Source: Apostichopus californicus
Taxonomy: Eukaryota; Echinodermata; Holothuroidea; Aspidochirotida; Stichopodidae
Length of the DNA stretch: 60,474 nt
Assembly: GCA_020650975.1 (NCBI GenBank)
Contig: JAIPMN010001727.1
Span: 17,776-78,249, forward strand
Direction of reading: 5' to 3'
In this document: positions 50,235-60,474 of the stretch, one piece after another
Layout: every line of letters begins with the position of its first letter
How positions within the stretch are numbered: the stretch's first letter is position 1
Notes under the pieces: generated by a model
Told to the model about the DNA's origin: nothing
Databases searched by the model: none
Seen by the model: only the letters and a program-made list of their open reading frames with translations
Program-made: the position numbers and the translations under genes

Positions 50235-50393
50235 TTGAGTGATATCACTCAAGTAGTTGTTGAGTGAAATCACTCAAGTAGTAATGTTGAGTGATATCAC
50301 TCAAGTAGTGATGTTGAGTGATATCACTCAAGTAGTGATGTTGAGTGATATCACTCAAGTAGTGATGTTGAGTGATATCACTCAAGTAGTCAT
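50235..50393. repeat. Tandem array of an 18-bp perfect palindrome, ~27-bp unit, six copies
   Basis: Each unit is TTGAGTGATATCACTCAA, identical to its own reverse complement, plus a spacer of the type GTAGTGATG. Six units are present. The second has one base change (GAAATC for GATATC) that breaks its symmetry; the first two have slightly different spacers. Each unit can form a 9-bp stem in DNA or RNA, and neighbouring units can pair with each other. Confidence 0.95.
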
Positions 50394-50810
50394 ATCACTG
50401 TTACAATTTTGATGTCATTGGTATCATATCATGATAAGAGTCATTTAGTGGTATCATAAGTCTAGTGACATCAGTCGTAAAAAAAGCATGAGCAGCTCGT
50501 TTACTTTGTTAATTCAAAAATGGCAAACTGTCTGTGTTTCCTTTACATCATTCTACTCTTACCTGTCTCCTATACATATGCACTCTGACCTACCAAGCAT
50601 ACAAACAAACTCCCCTCCCACCCCAGTGACCCTCTCTAGGATCTTTTATACCCTCTTCCTTTTGAATCTACCATTTAGAAATTCTACAAAGACATTTTTA
50701 GCCTTGGAGTCTGTCTGTATTTACATCCTGTTCGTGAAATTTTATTTTTCAATACTAGAACAGTACAAAATGTCTGTGTGATGATACCATAAAGCATGCT
50801 TCTTATTGTT

Positions 50811-51309
50811 GGAGGGGGTGGTAGGATGGGATATGGATGGGGGTAGGATGGGATAGGGTAGGAGGGGGTAGGATGGGATATGGATTTGGCTAGGATGGGG
50901 TATGGATGGGGAAGGGTAGGATGGGGGGTAGGATGGGATAGAGTTGGGGGAGGTTAGGATGGGATACGGATGAGGGGTAGGATGGGATATGGATGGGGGG
51001 TAGGATGGGGTATGGATAGGGGTAGGATGTGGTATGGATGGGAGGTTAGGATGGGATAGGATTGAGGATAGGATGGGATAGGGATGGGGGTAGGATGGGA
51101 TATGGTTGGGGGAGGGTAGGATGGGATATCAATGGGGGTTGGGTGAGATAGGGTTGGGGTAGGATGGGATAGGGTTGGGGGAGGGGAGGGGAGGGTCGGA
51201 TGGGATATCGGTGGGGGTATGATGGGCAAGGTTTGGGGGATAGTATGGAATATGGATGGGGTTAGGATGGGTAATGGATGGGGGAAGGATGGGTTAGGGT
51301 TGGGGAGGT
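50811..51309 (+). repeat. G-rich minisatellite, ~24-bp unit
   Basis: About 500 bp of units related to GGATGGGATATGGATGGGGG with TAGGATGGG connectors. G runs of 3-6 are on the sense strand, so both the coding strand and the pre-mRNA are G-rich. It ends about 87 bp before the next exon. Confidence 0.95.
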
Positions 51310-51396
51310 ACTCTATTACAAAATCACTCTTGTGTTTTGCAAGATACCAGACAATTAAAATCTTGCCTCATATGTTTATTTTTGTCTCTCCATCAG

Positions 51397-52067
51397 ATAA
51401 ACCCAGATTGAAACGTGTTTGCTGCATCCCTCGATTTGTCTTCACCTGTTTAGTCCTGTGTTGTATCGTGGCGAGCCTCGTCTTACTATACCTGTATCTT
51501 TTATCCAAGGACTACGCTCACCTCCGTATTCCGCTCTGCGTTTTGTCGGGAATCGTTCTGATTGCAATATTACTGAACAGTGTAAATATCACTGAGATGG
51601 TCTACCAGTTACTGTACCCCACCCACACTCGGCTCAGCCGCGTCGCCCAGAGCGCCACCAACATGAAACAGGAGCAGTTCCTGCACCGGTTGAAATCGGA
51701 GGCCGATTCTCTAGCCGACCTGGTGGAATGCATAGATGCGTTCCAGAACCGGCAGACCAGAATGGTCATCTTTGTGGATGGGTTAGACAGCTGTGAGCAG
51801 GAGCAGATATTGAGGATGTTAGACGCCATCAAAACATTATTCACGTCCCCCAGGAGACCGTTCATCGTGAACCTGGTGGTGGATCCGTACATAATCACAA
51901 AAGCAATAGACTCCAATCTGCACTCGGTCTTCCGAGACGCTCAAATCCGAGGCTACGATTATCTCCGCAATCTGATCCATCTTCCGTTCTACCTGGAGGT
52001 CGGTGCCAGGATCAGGGAGTCGATGACGGTGCCCACGCAGAACCACGTCAGTCCCGAAACACCCAAG
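51397..52067 (+). CDS. KIDINS220: KIDINS220 exon: membrane segments 3-4 and Walker B of the KAP NTPase
   Basis: A 671-bp exon, phase 1 in, phase 0 out, between CTCCATCAG and GTACGC, the longest of the gene. It encodes hydrophobic segments FVFTCLVLCCIVASLVLLYL (about codons 589-611) and IPLCVLSGIVLIAILLNSV (about 620-640), an amphipathic region, and the Walker B strand RMVIFVDGLDSCEQE (Asp703). Then come LRMLDAIKTLF, VDPYIITKAIDSNL and YDYLRNLIHLPFYL. The vertebrate protein has RLVVIIDGLDACEQD, SDPHIIIKAINQNL and HDYMRNIVHLPVFL at these places. The open frame continues past the donor to a stop at about 52167, so intron retention would give a truncated product with 33 extra residues. Confidence 0.97.
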
Positions 52068-55000
52068 GTACGCAGCATCCGTAAATGGATGTCAAAGCTC
52101 AAATGTCCAAAAAAGTCACAAATTATTTCTGGTAACGAGTTGAAACAACATGTCATCGTAGCCATGTAAAACTGTCCCCTTTTATTTAAGTATTAATGTT
52201 TTATCTGTAAAGAAAGGTGAAATTTGTTTCTTACTAAAGAAAAGAATGGACCTGTATTTACAGTAGTTTTTAGATGCTAGTGCAAATCCATACAGGATTT
52301 CTTTTGACAGCTGAATCCTGGTATTTTAAATGTCGGTAGAGTTGTCCTCCTTTTTGATTATCAAAACGTTGTTTGATTTCTCGCTTGAATCTGAATCAAT
52401 AAAAGTCAATACACAGAGCAAAATGCACCTTATAATTAAACAAATTCTGTTAATATACCTCATGTCAAATTTGAAGGACAAGTTTGTGGTAAAAGGCAGA
52501 ATCAAATCAGTTCCTTTTTAGCCAGCGGGTATCTTGCCCGTAGCAAAACATAGAATCAAGTATTCAAAAAAGAGAAAAGAGAAATGATTACTTTTTGTTT
52601 TTGTTTATTGCACGAGTTCATTATTAATATTGACTGATTTTGGCATTAAACCATCATTTATATCATCTTGATCAGGATTTCCTTTCATTTTGTTCATGAT
52701 ACTCATAATATCCATCCGTCCATCCATCCGCCATTAATCTCAACTCACAAAACAATGGTAACATTCATCTGAAAAGACATGAATGTTACAGAGTCAATTC
52801 CACAGTTGCCATGACCACAAGGAACGGCACGGCACGTCTTTGGCTAGATGAACATAGGATACGCATGTTTGCACCAGTGTTTCATGTTCAGTTCATTTCA
52901 AGTACCCTTGAACCATTCCATTCCTATTCCATTTCCCATTGGATCTTCTTCTTTTCTTTTTTCTTTTTTCCTTCTTCATTTTTTCTTTTTTGTTATGATT
53001 TTTTTTTTATGCATTTCATTTCAAGGTCCCACAGTCCATGAAGTATATCATTATTATTTATTATTTTTTTGGTCAAATCCTCATTCTAGCTTTAAGCTTC
53101 CATTTAGTTATGTTTCCCATCTTGTTTTGCTGATCTTTGAGTTTAAACTGTATTTTTCCTCCCCCCGTCATAAATACACCTCCAAGCCGTGGTGATAAAG
53201 CTTGGAAAGCTTTGTCTCTTCAAAAAGGACTTAATCATCTCCTTCTAGAGCACTTTTAAAAGTCCCCCTAGCCCTGGCAGCGGTGTTTACTCACCGATAT
53301 CTAATTGTCACCAGAGGCAAAATATACTAATAAATGCAATTTTAATGAGAGACTTCAAATGTAGGGCGATCCTCATCCCCTACGGAAAAAAAAGGAAAAC
53401 TTTGCGGCTTACCACGAGAAGTACACGAACCCTTTTTTTGAAGTCACATGAAGGCACAGTTTAAAGATGTCAAGTCTCTTGTTACTCGTTTAAAGTGTCT
53501 GAAATATTTTTCCTCTCATTCATTCTCCTCTCCCCATCTACCCCCTGTCCAACACTGCAATATTTTATGTTGAAACTCAAATAATTCCTTCCATTACATG
53601 ACGATGTCATCTGGTAACAGACAACATGCCTGCTGTGGTATCGAAAAAAAGATGGTTGTTGTCGTCATGGTTACTACAGATATTACTCTTTTTACCAGCA
53701 GGATGGCCCAGGGTCAAATCACCTACATCTACCCTGTATCCCTGAAATACCTGAAATAGAGGCTTCACCACCAAAGATTGACAAAGCTGGTTTTGAATGG
53801 AGAAGGGTAAAGTGAAACCCCTCCTATGTCCCTCTCCTCGCATGAATCCCTGCTAGCAAACATTTGCCTAACCTTCAGATAAATGCATCATTCCTTGAGC
53901 TTGCCCCCCCCCCTTTTTTTTTCTGTTTGGTTTGATCTGGTTTTGTTTTCTGGTTATCATAATATTCTGCTTCCAAGGGTTGATCGGTCATTTCGTTTTA
54001 TTAAGGCTGTGAAATTACATAATTCATGAGTTGAAAGACAGACAGCAGCAAATATAATGATCATTTCTATAATACAGTTATAGACATGCCAGCAACATAT
54101 ATTATGTTTCATGCTACAATGCAACAACCAGAAAATGCAACATTTGGAGACAACAAGTTTTAAGTTGTGGATTGTCAAAAATCAATCAACCATTCTTTTG
54201 TTCCTTTTAGTTCCCTTCTTTTTTTATTCTTTGCTTTCCAAGACTGAATTGTGGAACATTCTAACCCCCTCATCTCCCCCCCCCCCAAGAAACCCCACAG
54301 TTTATACAAGGATAGGTTTTTGGCAGGTTAGTGACCGATAAATCTCATGTTAGACCAGATGCTTTTCCAATTCGAACTTTTAAACAAAATCGTGCCTGGC
54401 AACTAAAACCAAAGCATGTGGATGTTGCTTTGGGAAGTTATTGATGGAGTACTCCCTGATTTACATCGCATGTTGCACATGGCTTATCAGCAAGTTTGGC
54501 TCCGTTGATGACGTTGGTGTAGAAAGTATAATCAATCACTGCATGAGCTTGTAGCTTTACTTTGCCTGTCATCATTGGTTGCCTTTGTAGGTTAGTCTCA
54601 TACTCTTAAAGCACCTTACTATTGTCTTAAAATCATTCTTTTTAATAATTGTTGTGGACACTTTTGCTTTACATTTGTACACCACTTCATTTTTAAGCCA
54701 TCTGTTTTTATTTGTTTTCAGTTGACAGATTCCATCCCCCCCCCTCCCTCACTCCTCAAAAGGAGATAGAATATATCTAACATTACATTGTAGCTCCATG
54801 AAATCTTTTATTTGTTTCAAATTCAAATGTGGTCAGTGCAGATAGCAATGTCCGGAAAACCAACACAATTATAATTTTTGAGCGACGAATTCATAGATTC
54901 ATAGATCAACTTGTGGCCAGATGAGACAAACGTCTGATATTTCTCACGTTTAAGTACAATATGGTTGTGATCTTGAACAAAAGTTCGCTGATACACGCCA

Positions 55001-57738
55001 AACCCCTGACATACCCTCAAATCCCCTTTAATGTGTATGTCTGGGAACATGACTGGAGGGTGAATGCATCAATTGTCGATCTAAAGCAGTCATTGACACA
55101 GATACATAACCATGGTAACAGCATTTAAAGCCGAGCCTACCCGATGCTCCAAGCTCCGGTCGTTGTTCCTGTTTTCTATTTATAATTTTATCCGCTTACT
55201 TCCAAGAGACTTCCTCACTGCCTAAAAGAAATAGGCTTTTATCCTTCACAAGTAAAGATTTGCTTTGAAATTATCAGAGGTTAGTCTTATCCATCCATCA
55301 TTCTTCAAGGTCTTCGTAATTTGTGTTTCTAGGTACTGCATAAATTTGGGACGGAAGCCTGCTGCATTTTGCACAGTGTATTGTACATCTAGTTTACTAA
55401 ACCCCCAGGGAGGTGGAGATTGGGGGAGGGGGGGGGGGTTAAGCAGAGACAAAGCTAAGCATAAAAATAACTTTTTAGTGAGAAATAGGGAAGTTAGTAC
55501 TGTTCTATTTAGACCCTTTAGCATTTCTCTCAATTCTTGGTAATAAATAAGTTATAACAGACAGACAACCCTACAGGACAGGGCATAGCAGCTATAGAAG
55601 AATTATATAATCCTTGGTGTTGCTCTTCTGATTAAAAGTATCAATAAGTTTCCTATAAATCATCACAATTAAAGTCAAAAGTTTTTGTGTAAAATAATTC
55701 TTGTACATGTTTAAACAAATATTATGTATATTTGATAAGTGATGAAGAATTTTACGGTAAGTATATACTGTCCGCTCTGTGTGAACAGATTCAACAATGC
55801 AAAATAGAACCATGACCTGTTGTGACCCGTTAGCTTGCAGGTAGTCATGTGGTCAGCATCTCCATATAAGTTAACATGCTTGTCTAATGCTATGCAAAAA
55901 CAATCATTTGGCCATTATTCCATTGGAACCAACTGCTAGCTTACAATCGGCAGGGTGGCCATAAAGCAGCATTTTGAATTAAGTTTTTATAAAATATTTG
56001 CTCTCAAATAACTTCATTTTCTTGCTTTATGTAGATCTTTAGCTTGACTATAAAGTTTTGTTACAAAAACTTGCAAAGCAAAGTAAAAAACAAATCTTCA
56101 ATTTCAAAGTTACAACGCTTTTCAATTTATTTAATACTACCATGAAATATGAGCCGATGACAAAAAAAAAATGAGGATTGAACCTAATTTATTAATTACT
56201 AACTATAAATTTACTTTCATTGGTGTTGAAATCAAGGAGGGAGGTAGTACAACAATCTTCTTTAGTCAGTGCAATCTGAGCTCTTTAATTTCCCTTTTGC
56301 TTTCATATTTTGCCGATTTGTTAACTACCTGGTCCATTCAATCCCTTTTACCCTGCTTGGTGATCCCCCTTTTCCCTTACGGTAGCCAAGGAGGTCCTTT
56401 GCAATTATCACTTTTTCCATTTATCTTGTCTGAATCGATTTTACCCTACATTATAAAGATTACTTTGGTGTTTTATAAATATCTCTGTATAATTACAAAT
56501 AGTTGATAAATTCATTACAAATGGGACTACTATTGTTAAATATAGCTGGCTACATAAAGGAATTTCCTGGTATAACCAGCCAATCAAACCAAGCATCCAG
56601 CTGCAACCTATGAGGTGTATAAAGACTTCCAATGTGTTTATTGATAATACTAAATGCATTTTATTAGAGAAGGCAAGTAGCCATCTTATATTACAAAATC
56701 AGTTTATGCCTTAAAAGTCACACTGAAGACCAAAGTCGAGAATACTGATGTATTTGTAACATTACAAGAATTCTGATGTATTTGTAACATTACGAGAATA
56801 CTGATGTATTTGTAACATTACAAGAATTCTGATGTATTTGTAACATTCCGAGAATACTGATGTATTTGTAACATTACTAGAATTCTGATGTATTTGTAAC
56901 ATTACGAGAATACTGATGTATTTGTAACATTCCGAGAATACTGATGTATTTGTAACATTACTAGAATTCTGATGTATTTGTAACATTACGAGAATACTGA
57001 TGTATTTGTAATATTATGAGAATGCTGATGTATTTGTAACATTACTAGAATACTGATGTATTTGTAACATTACTAGAATACTGATGTATTTGTAACATTA
57101 TGAGAATGCTGATGTATTTGTAACATTACTAGAATACTGATGTATTTGTAACATTACTAGAATACTGATGTATTTGTAACATTACTAGAATACTGATGTA
57201 TTTGTAACATTACGAGAATACTGGTGTATTTGTAACATTACTAGAATTCTGATGTATTTGTAACATTATGAGAATACTGATGTATTTGTAACATTACTAG
57301 AATACTGGTGTATTTGTAATATTACGAGGATACTGATGTATTTGTAACATTACTAGAATACTGATGTATTTGTAACATGAGAATGCTGATGTATTTGTAA
57401 CATTACGAGAATACTGTTGTATTTGTAACATTACTAGAATACTGATGTATTTGTAACATGAGAATGCTGATGTATTTGTAACATTACGAGAATACTGTTG
57501 TATTTGTAACAATACGAGAATACTGTTGTATTTGTAATGTTACGAGAATACATGATCTATGTATTTGTAATGTTACATGAATACTGATGTCTTTGTAACA
57601 TTACGTGAATACTGATGTATTTGTGATATTTCGAAAATACGTGATCAGACACTAGCAAATTGTTTGTTGCTGTTAAAGATGATTTTTGTTGTTAATATTA
57701 TTTTCTGTGATTTTATTTCTGGATGTTTTACTTCATAG
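52068..57738 (+). other. KIDINS220: Intron of 5.7 kb
   Basis: Holds pyrimidine-rich stretches (52945-53010), poly-C/poly-G tracts (near 53905, 54280, 54736 and 55428) and a large 26-bp minisatellite (56735-57650). In vertebrates alternative exons lie in this part of the gene; I found none here, and the flanking exons join in phase 0 without one. The open frames here lack domain content. Confidence 0.75.
56735..57650. repeat. Minisatellite, 26-bp unit, about 34 copies
   Basis: About 900 bp of GAATACTGATGTATTTGTAA followed by CATTAC, with CATTACTA, CATTACGA and CATTCCGA variants and occasional GAATGC and shortened units. It ends about 88 bp before the next exon. Units abut with no unique spacers, so it is a tandem repeat and not a CRISPR array. 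Confidence 0.95.
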
Positions 57739-57925
57739 AATGAGACTACCATGGTTACCACCATTTACGGGGAGAGTTCCAAGAAGGGCAACAACGACCA
57801 GTCCTCGTTGAATCGTCAGCGTAGCATCACCAAAGATGTCTCCCAGTTACTTGCATCAGACGAACAGTTCAGCGACCTCAGCCCAAGAAATATGAGGAGA
57901 CTACTGAACATCGTATCTATCACAG
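57739..57925 (+). CDS. KIDINS220: KIDINS220 exon: post-Walker linker and conserved LLNIVS segment
   Basis: A 187-bp exon, phase 0 in, phase 1 out, between CTTCATAG and GTGTGT. It encodes a polar linker ([19 protein letters not shown]), then [20 protein letters not shown] and [18 protein letters not shown]. The vertebrate match is [34 protein letters not shown]. The linker is Ser/Thr-rich and shorter than the vertebrate one. The basic RQRSIT motif resembles a kinase site, but that is only a sequence resemblance. Confidence 0.95.
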
Positions 57926-57938
57926 GTGTGTTAATTGT

Positions 57939-58060
57939 CTGATGGTATAAGTGGAATGAAATAGCCCCCTCTATATCCCTGATGGTATAAATGGAATGAA
58001 ATTACCCCCTCTATATCCCTGATGGTAAAAGCTGAATGAAATAGCCCCCTCCATATCCCA
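57939..58060. repeat. Three-copy tandem repeat, ~41-bp unit
   Basis: CTGATGGTATAAGTGGAATG followed by AAATAGCCCCCTCTATATCC occurs three times, the last copy more diverged. It starts 14 bp after the splice donor. Confidence 0.9.
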
Positions 58061-58147
58061 ACCACTCTCATTCCAGCCTCAGGCTTGGTAACATTCTGTC
58101 TGTCACCGCGGTGCTGTTGGAATGCTGCTATAAATAGAAAGAAATAT

Positions 58148-58340
58148 CTTAACCGTGTCCAAATAAAGCTACCTGAAGATGAGCGTTGAGTTAAGAAACC
58201 CTTGTAACAATGTGTGGAACAATGATCCCTCTGTGAAACACTTTGTAAATAGCTTAACCGTGTCCACTTAATGCTACCTACAGACGAGTGTCAATTTAGT
58301 ATAAAACCATTGTAACATGTAGTTGTGTGAAACACTGTAA
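58148..58340. repeat. Diverged two-copy tandem repeat, ~110-bp unit
   Basis: CTTAACCGTGTCCA...TGCTACCT or AGCTACCT, then GA(T/C)GAG(C/T)GT, AACC(C/A)TTGTAACA and GTGTG(G/A)AAC with TGAAACACT...TGTAAAT occur twice in the same order. Confidence 0.7.
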
Positions 58341-59004
58341 ATCCGGCAAGTTTCTTTTAATTATTTATAACTCAGTGTTCATTTGTTCCCAAATATGTCA
58401 AAGATTAAGAAGCTTGTTCACTTAACAGGTAAAGTTTATCTAGTGTTAAAAACAGAGTATACTGAGCTTTTGTATAAACCCACAATATAGTAAAACTGGG
58501 ATATCTGGACCCAAATCAACCCTTCTACTTTTATGATTGCATAGTGCCTTGTTTATATCTTCTCTTCAGTCCAGTGCATATAAAATCCCATTAATAAACC
58601 TGTTTTGTTGTCTGAACTACATAGCACCTTCTGGACATTTTGTTAATCTCATACTGTATATCTCATTCCTATTGGAAGTGTTATATTTACTGACAATTAC
58701 TACTGTAAACTGGACAAAAATGTACAAAAGTTTTATCATCCAGCTTTTTTTCATATACAGATATTGTCCAATATGGTCAAATAACTCAGGTTTTATGAAC
58801 TGCATTAATGTTTAAGGTAACAGAAAGGAAAAGACACAAGCTTGTAATATTAATATTCATTTGTGTCTGAGGTAAGAGTACCAACATGAAGGATTCTAAT
58901 CAACCTTCATATGTAACGCACCTTATAATGTCTAATACAGAATGTGACATTTCAAGTCTCTAGTTTGTAAAGGTTCACAAGGGGTTCTCCCTTCTCATTC
59001 ACAG

Positions 59005-59170
59005 CTCGCCTCCTACGTGCCAGTAACACATCCTTCAAGTGGAAGACGTTGGCACAGTGGATAAACCTGACTGAGAGATGGCCATACCGTACGTCATGGT
59101 TGATTGTCTATTGCCAAGATAACCAGGAAGATGTGGAAGAAGAACTTCCACTCAGGAGTGTCTTTGAGAG
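59005..59170 (+). CDS. KIDINS220: KIDINS220 exon: conserved [13 protein letters not shown] segment
   Basis: A 166-bp exon, phase 1 in, phase 2 out, between ATTCACAG and GTAAGA. It encodes [40 protein letters not shown] and LPLRSVFER. The vertebrate protein has [39 protein letters not shown] and LKTIYER. The near-identity of [13 protein letters not shown] makes this exon highly diagnostic. Confidence 0.97.
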
Positions 59171-59949
59171 GTAAGATACAGAGAAAAGGAGGAGAATATC
59201 ATAAAAGAAAACAAATTAAAAAAAACATAGAAATCAGTCAGAAACAGAGTACGCCAAGAACAATTTGACATGAGATTGTCAAATCTGGTTCGTTGGTCTG
59301 AATAGGACTTGTTACGTATATACTTACCAGTATATTGAAAGCAAGGAACAAAGGATTTTGGGTTCAGGAGGAAAAGAATTTACATGCCAATGTCCCAAAC
59401 CCATTGAAAATTTTAATCGGTATTAATTGATGGATATTTGCTATTTTTATATAAGATGAATTTTACTTTCTGTCATTGACGCAAAGTGCAAATGCTATGT
59501 TACAATCTTTGACATGTCAAAAGTTTGTAGCTAAGGCTGTTTAGGGATTTACTTTTTTTTAAATAATATTTTGTTGTTGATTGACATTCAATAAATAATA
59601 TTTTTATGTCATTCATTTGACACTTGATTGTTGGCATCTGTGTTATTTTGAGTTGCCTTTGTTGATAAAGTTGTTCTTGATACTCTGTTGATACTGTTTC
59701 ATTCTTATTGTTTGTCTTGTTGTTGTTTATAATTTTATATTTTTTGGTTTTGATGTCAATTTTTTTCTACCAATGTTGTGGTTGTTTACACACTTGGTGT
59801 TGTGTTATTATCATAGACAATGTTATTGCTGTTAGCAGTGTTACTTATATTGGCTAATGTTATCATTATCCATATTGTTTACTTTTTTATCCATCTTGTT
59901 CTTCCCGTCTCTTTTATCCTATCATATTTCTCCTTGGCTAACATTGCAG
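59171..59949 (+). other. KIDINS220: Intron of 779 bp
   Basis: AT-rich, notably T-rich towards the acceptor (TTTTATCC, TTGTTGTTG runs). No repeat or other feature recognised. Confidence 0.85.
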
Positions 59950-60128
59950 GGTGGGAGACTTCATCCCTTGCAGCCGTGAAGATGAACCATTGTTAGAGAT
60001 GGACCAGGATTTGAGGGGCTTTGTTGTATTTCTGACAAAGCACAGCTCAGATCTCTGCGTTTCCGATATGAGATGTTTTCTTCCATGTACTTGTAATTTG
60101 GATCCACACTTGAGAAAACAAATCAGAG
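59950..60128 (+). CDS. KIDINS220: KIDINS220 exon: conserved EPLLE-D-D-R and FLPCT-NLDP segment
   Basis: A 179-bp exon, phase 2 in, phase 1 out, between AACATTGCAG and GTAAGT. It encodes DEPLLEMDQDLRGFVVFLTK, DMRCFLPCTCNLDPHLRKQI and RG. The vertebrate match is VEPLLEIDGDIRNFEVFLS, DVKVFLPCTVNLDPKLREII. It is the last exon inside the window; the coding sequence continues downstream. Confidence 0.97.
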
Positions 60129-60474
60129 GTAAGTGTCATTAGTATACCCCGCCCCCTCACCCACCCCCACCCCCTCCCCACCAACTTTACCTAGTTTTAC
60201 CAATTTTGGATACAGAAGGGCATACTTGAAGTCTCATCTGATGAGGTCAATTATGCATTACAAAAATTAGGCTATTGATAACCTATTAAGACTATAAACA
60301 ATATTGCCTGCCCCTCCCTCTCTTCTCATCTCATCGTATACCTTGTACCCCTCCCCCACCCCTCCCCCTATTAGAAGAGCATTTACCTGCTGGTACATGA
60401 GTGTACTCATTAACTCCTTGCAGTACTGTAGTTCTGCTACATTAACACAAATTTAATGAAGTTCCCTTTTGATC
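60129..60474 (+). other. KIDINS220: Start of the next intron, cut by the window end
   Basis: Begins GTAAGT. Contains C-rich stretches (60147-60181 and 60351-60370). No downstream exon is visible. Confidence 0.85.

Larger units (their letters stand above)
50187..51396 (+). other. KIDINS220: Intron of 1.2 kb with palindromic and G-rich arrays
   Basis: Contains a palindromic 27-bp array (50235-50393) near the donor and a G-rich minisatellite (50811-51309) near the acceptor. Sequence between them is AT-rich. The minus-strand open frame of Pro-Ser-His-Thr repeats (50954-51229) is a by-product of the G-rich array. Confidence 0.9.
57926..59004 (+). other. KIDINS220: Intron of 1.1 kb with small tandem repeats
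   Basis: Contains a 41-bp triple repeat (57939-58060) and a diverged ~110-bp double repeat (58148-58340). The rest is AT-rich and unrecognised. Confidence 0.85.
2024..60128 (+). other. KIDINS220: KIDINS220/ARMS ortholog gene, partial at both ends, 18 coding exons
   Basis: Eighteen exons with AG acceptors and GT donors join in one frame to 976 codons plus one base. Seen: ten ankyrin repeats (window codons 1-356), a Walker A motif [11 protein letters not shown] (393-403), two hydrophobic pairs (about 426-448 with 455-475, and 589-611 with 620-640), a Walker B strand MVIFVDGLDS (Asp703), and a conserved segment after the NTPase. The order and repeat-by-repeat wording match vertebrate KIDINS220, where the first visible exon corresponds to ankyrin repeat 2. 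Known for the family: a four-pass membrane scaffold with both termini in the cytosol and a KAP P-loop NTPase, acting downstream of Trk and ephrin receptors and phosphorylated by protein kinase D. Missing here: the start codon, repeat 1, and the C-terminal tail with the proline-rich, SAM-like and PDZ-binding regions. Promoter and polyadenylation signals are outside the window. Confidence 0.95.

Noticed and set aside
50954-51229. Minus-strand Pro/Ser/His repeat protein
   Set aside because: Direct translation of the G-rich minisatellite; no start context or flanking coding sequence.
56735-57650. CRISPR array
   Set aside because: Units of 26 bp abut with no unique spacers, and the host is eukaryotic; this is a minisatellite.

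Overview
This window is eukaryotic, intron-rich, AT-rich DNA. It carries a single recognisable protein-coding gene on the + strand: the ortholog of KIDINS220/ARMS (kinase D-interacting substrate of 220 kDa, also called ankyrin repeat-rich membrane spanning protein). I reconstructed eighteen coding exons from 2024 to 60128. They join without a phase conflict into 976 complete codons plus one base. The gene is cut at both ends. The N-terminus and first ankyrin repeat lie upstream of the window, and the C-terminal tail lies downstream.

Layout. From 1 to 2023 there is no identifiable exon. From 2024 to 44565 nine consecutive exons of exactly 99 bp (33 codons, phase 0 at both ends) encode ankyrin repeats 2 to 10, one repeat per exon. 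The first three introns are large (8.2, 17.8 and 9.9 kb) and the later ones short. Exon 47352-47529 holds the last ankyrin repeat and its C-terminal extension. From 48180 to 60128 seven more exons cover the KAP-type P-loop NTPase: Walker A in the first, two pairs of membrane segments, Walker B in the long exon at 51397, and the conserved region after the NTPase. By family knowledge the product is a four-pass membrane scaffold that couples neurotrophin, ephrin and other receptors to MAP kinase and cytoskeletal signalling.

The rest is intronic sequence with many repeats: two short elements whose 5' ends derive from U2 snRNA, a hAT-type MITE with a perfect 8-bp target-site duplication, the 3' end of a non-LTR retrotransposon, two other dispersed families, and many minisatellites. 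One minisatellite is an array of perfect 18-bp palindromes just after a splice donor. Another is a G-rich array just before a splice acceptor. A 10-N assembly gap at 15034-15043 is flanked by near-identical copies of the same ~270 bp, which looks like a haplotype-duplication artefact.

Organism. The one-exon-per-repeat structure, the LINE tail, the U2-headed elements, many long poly-G/poly-C tracts and apparent high heterozygosity suggest a marine invertebrate, perhaps an echinoderm or other invertebrate deuterostome. This is a weak inference. I found no prokaryotic features, no CRISPR array and no complete second gene.
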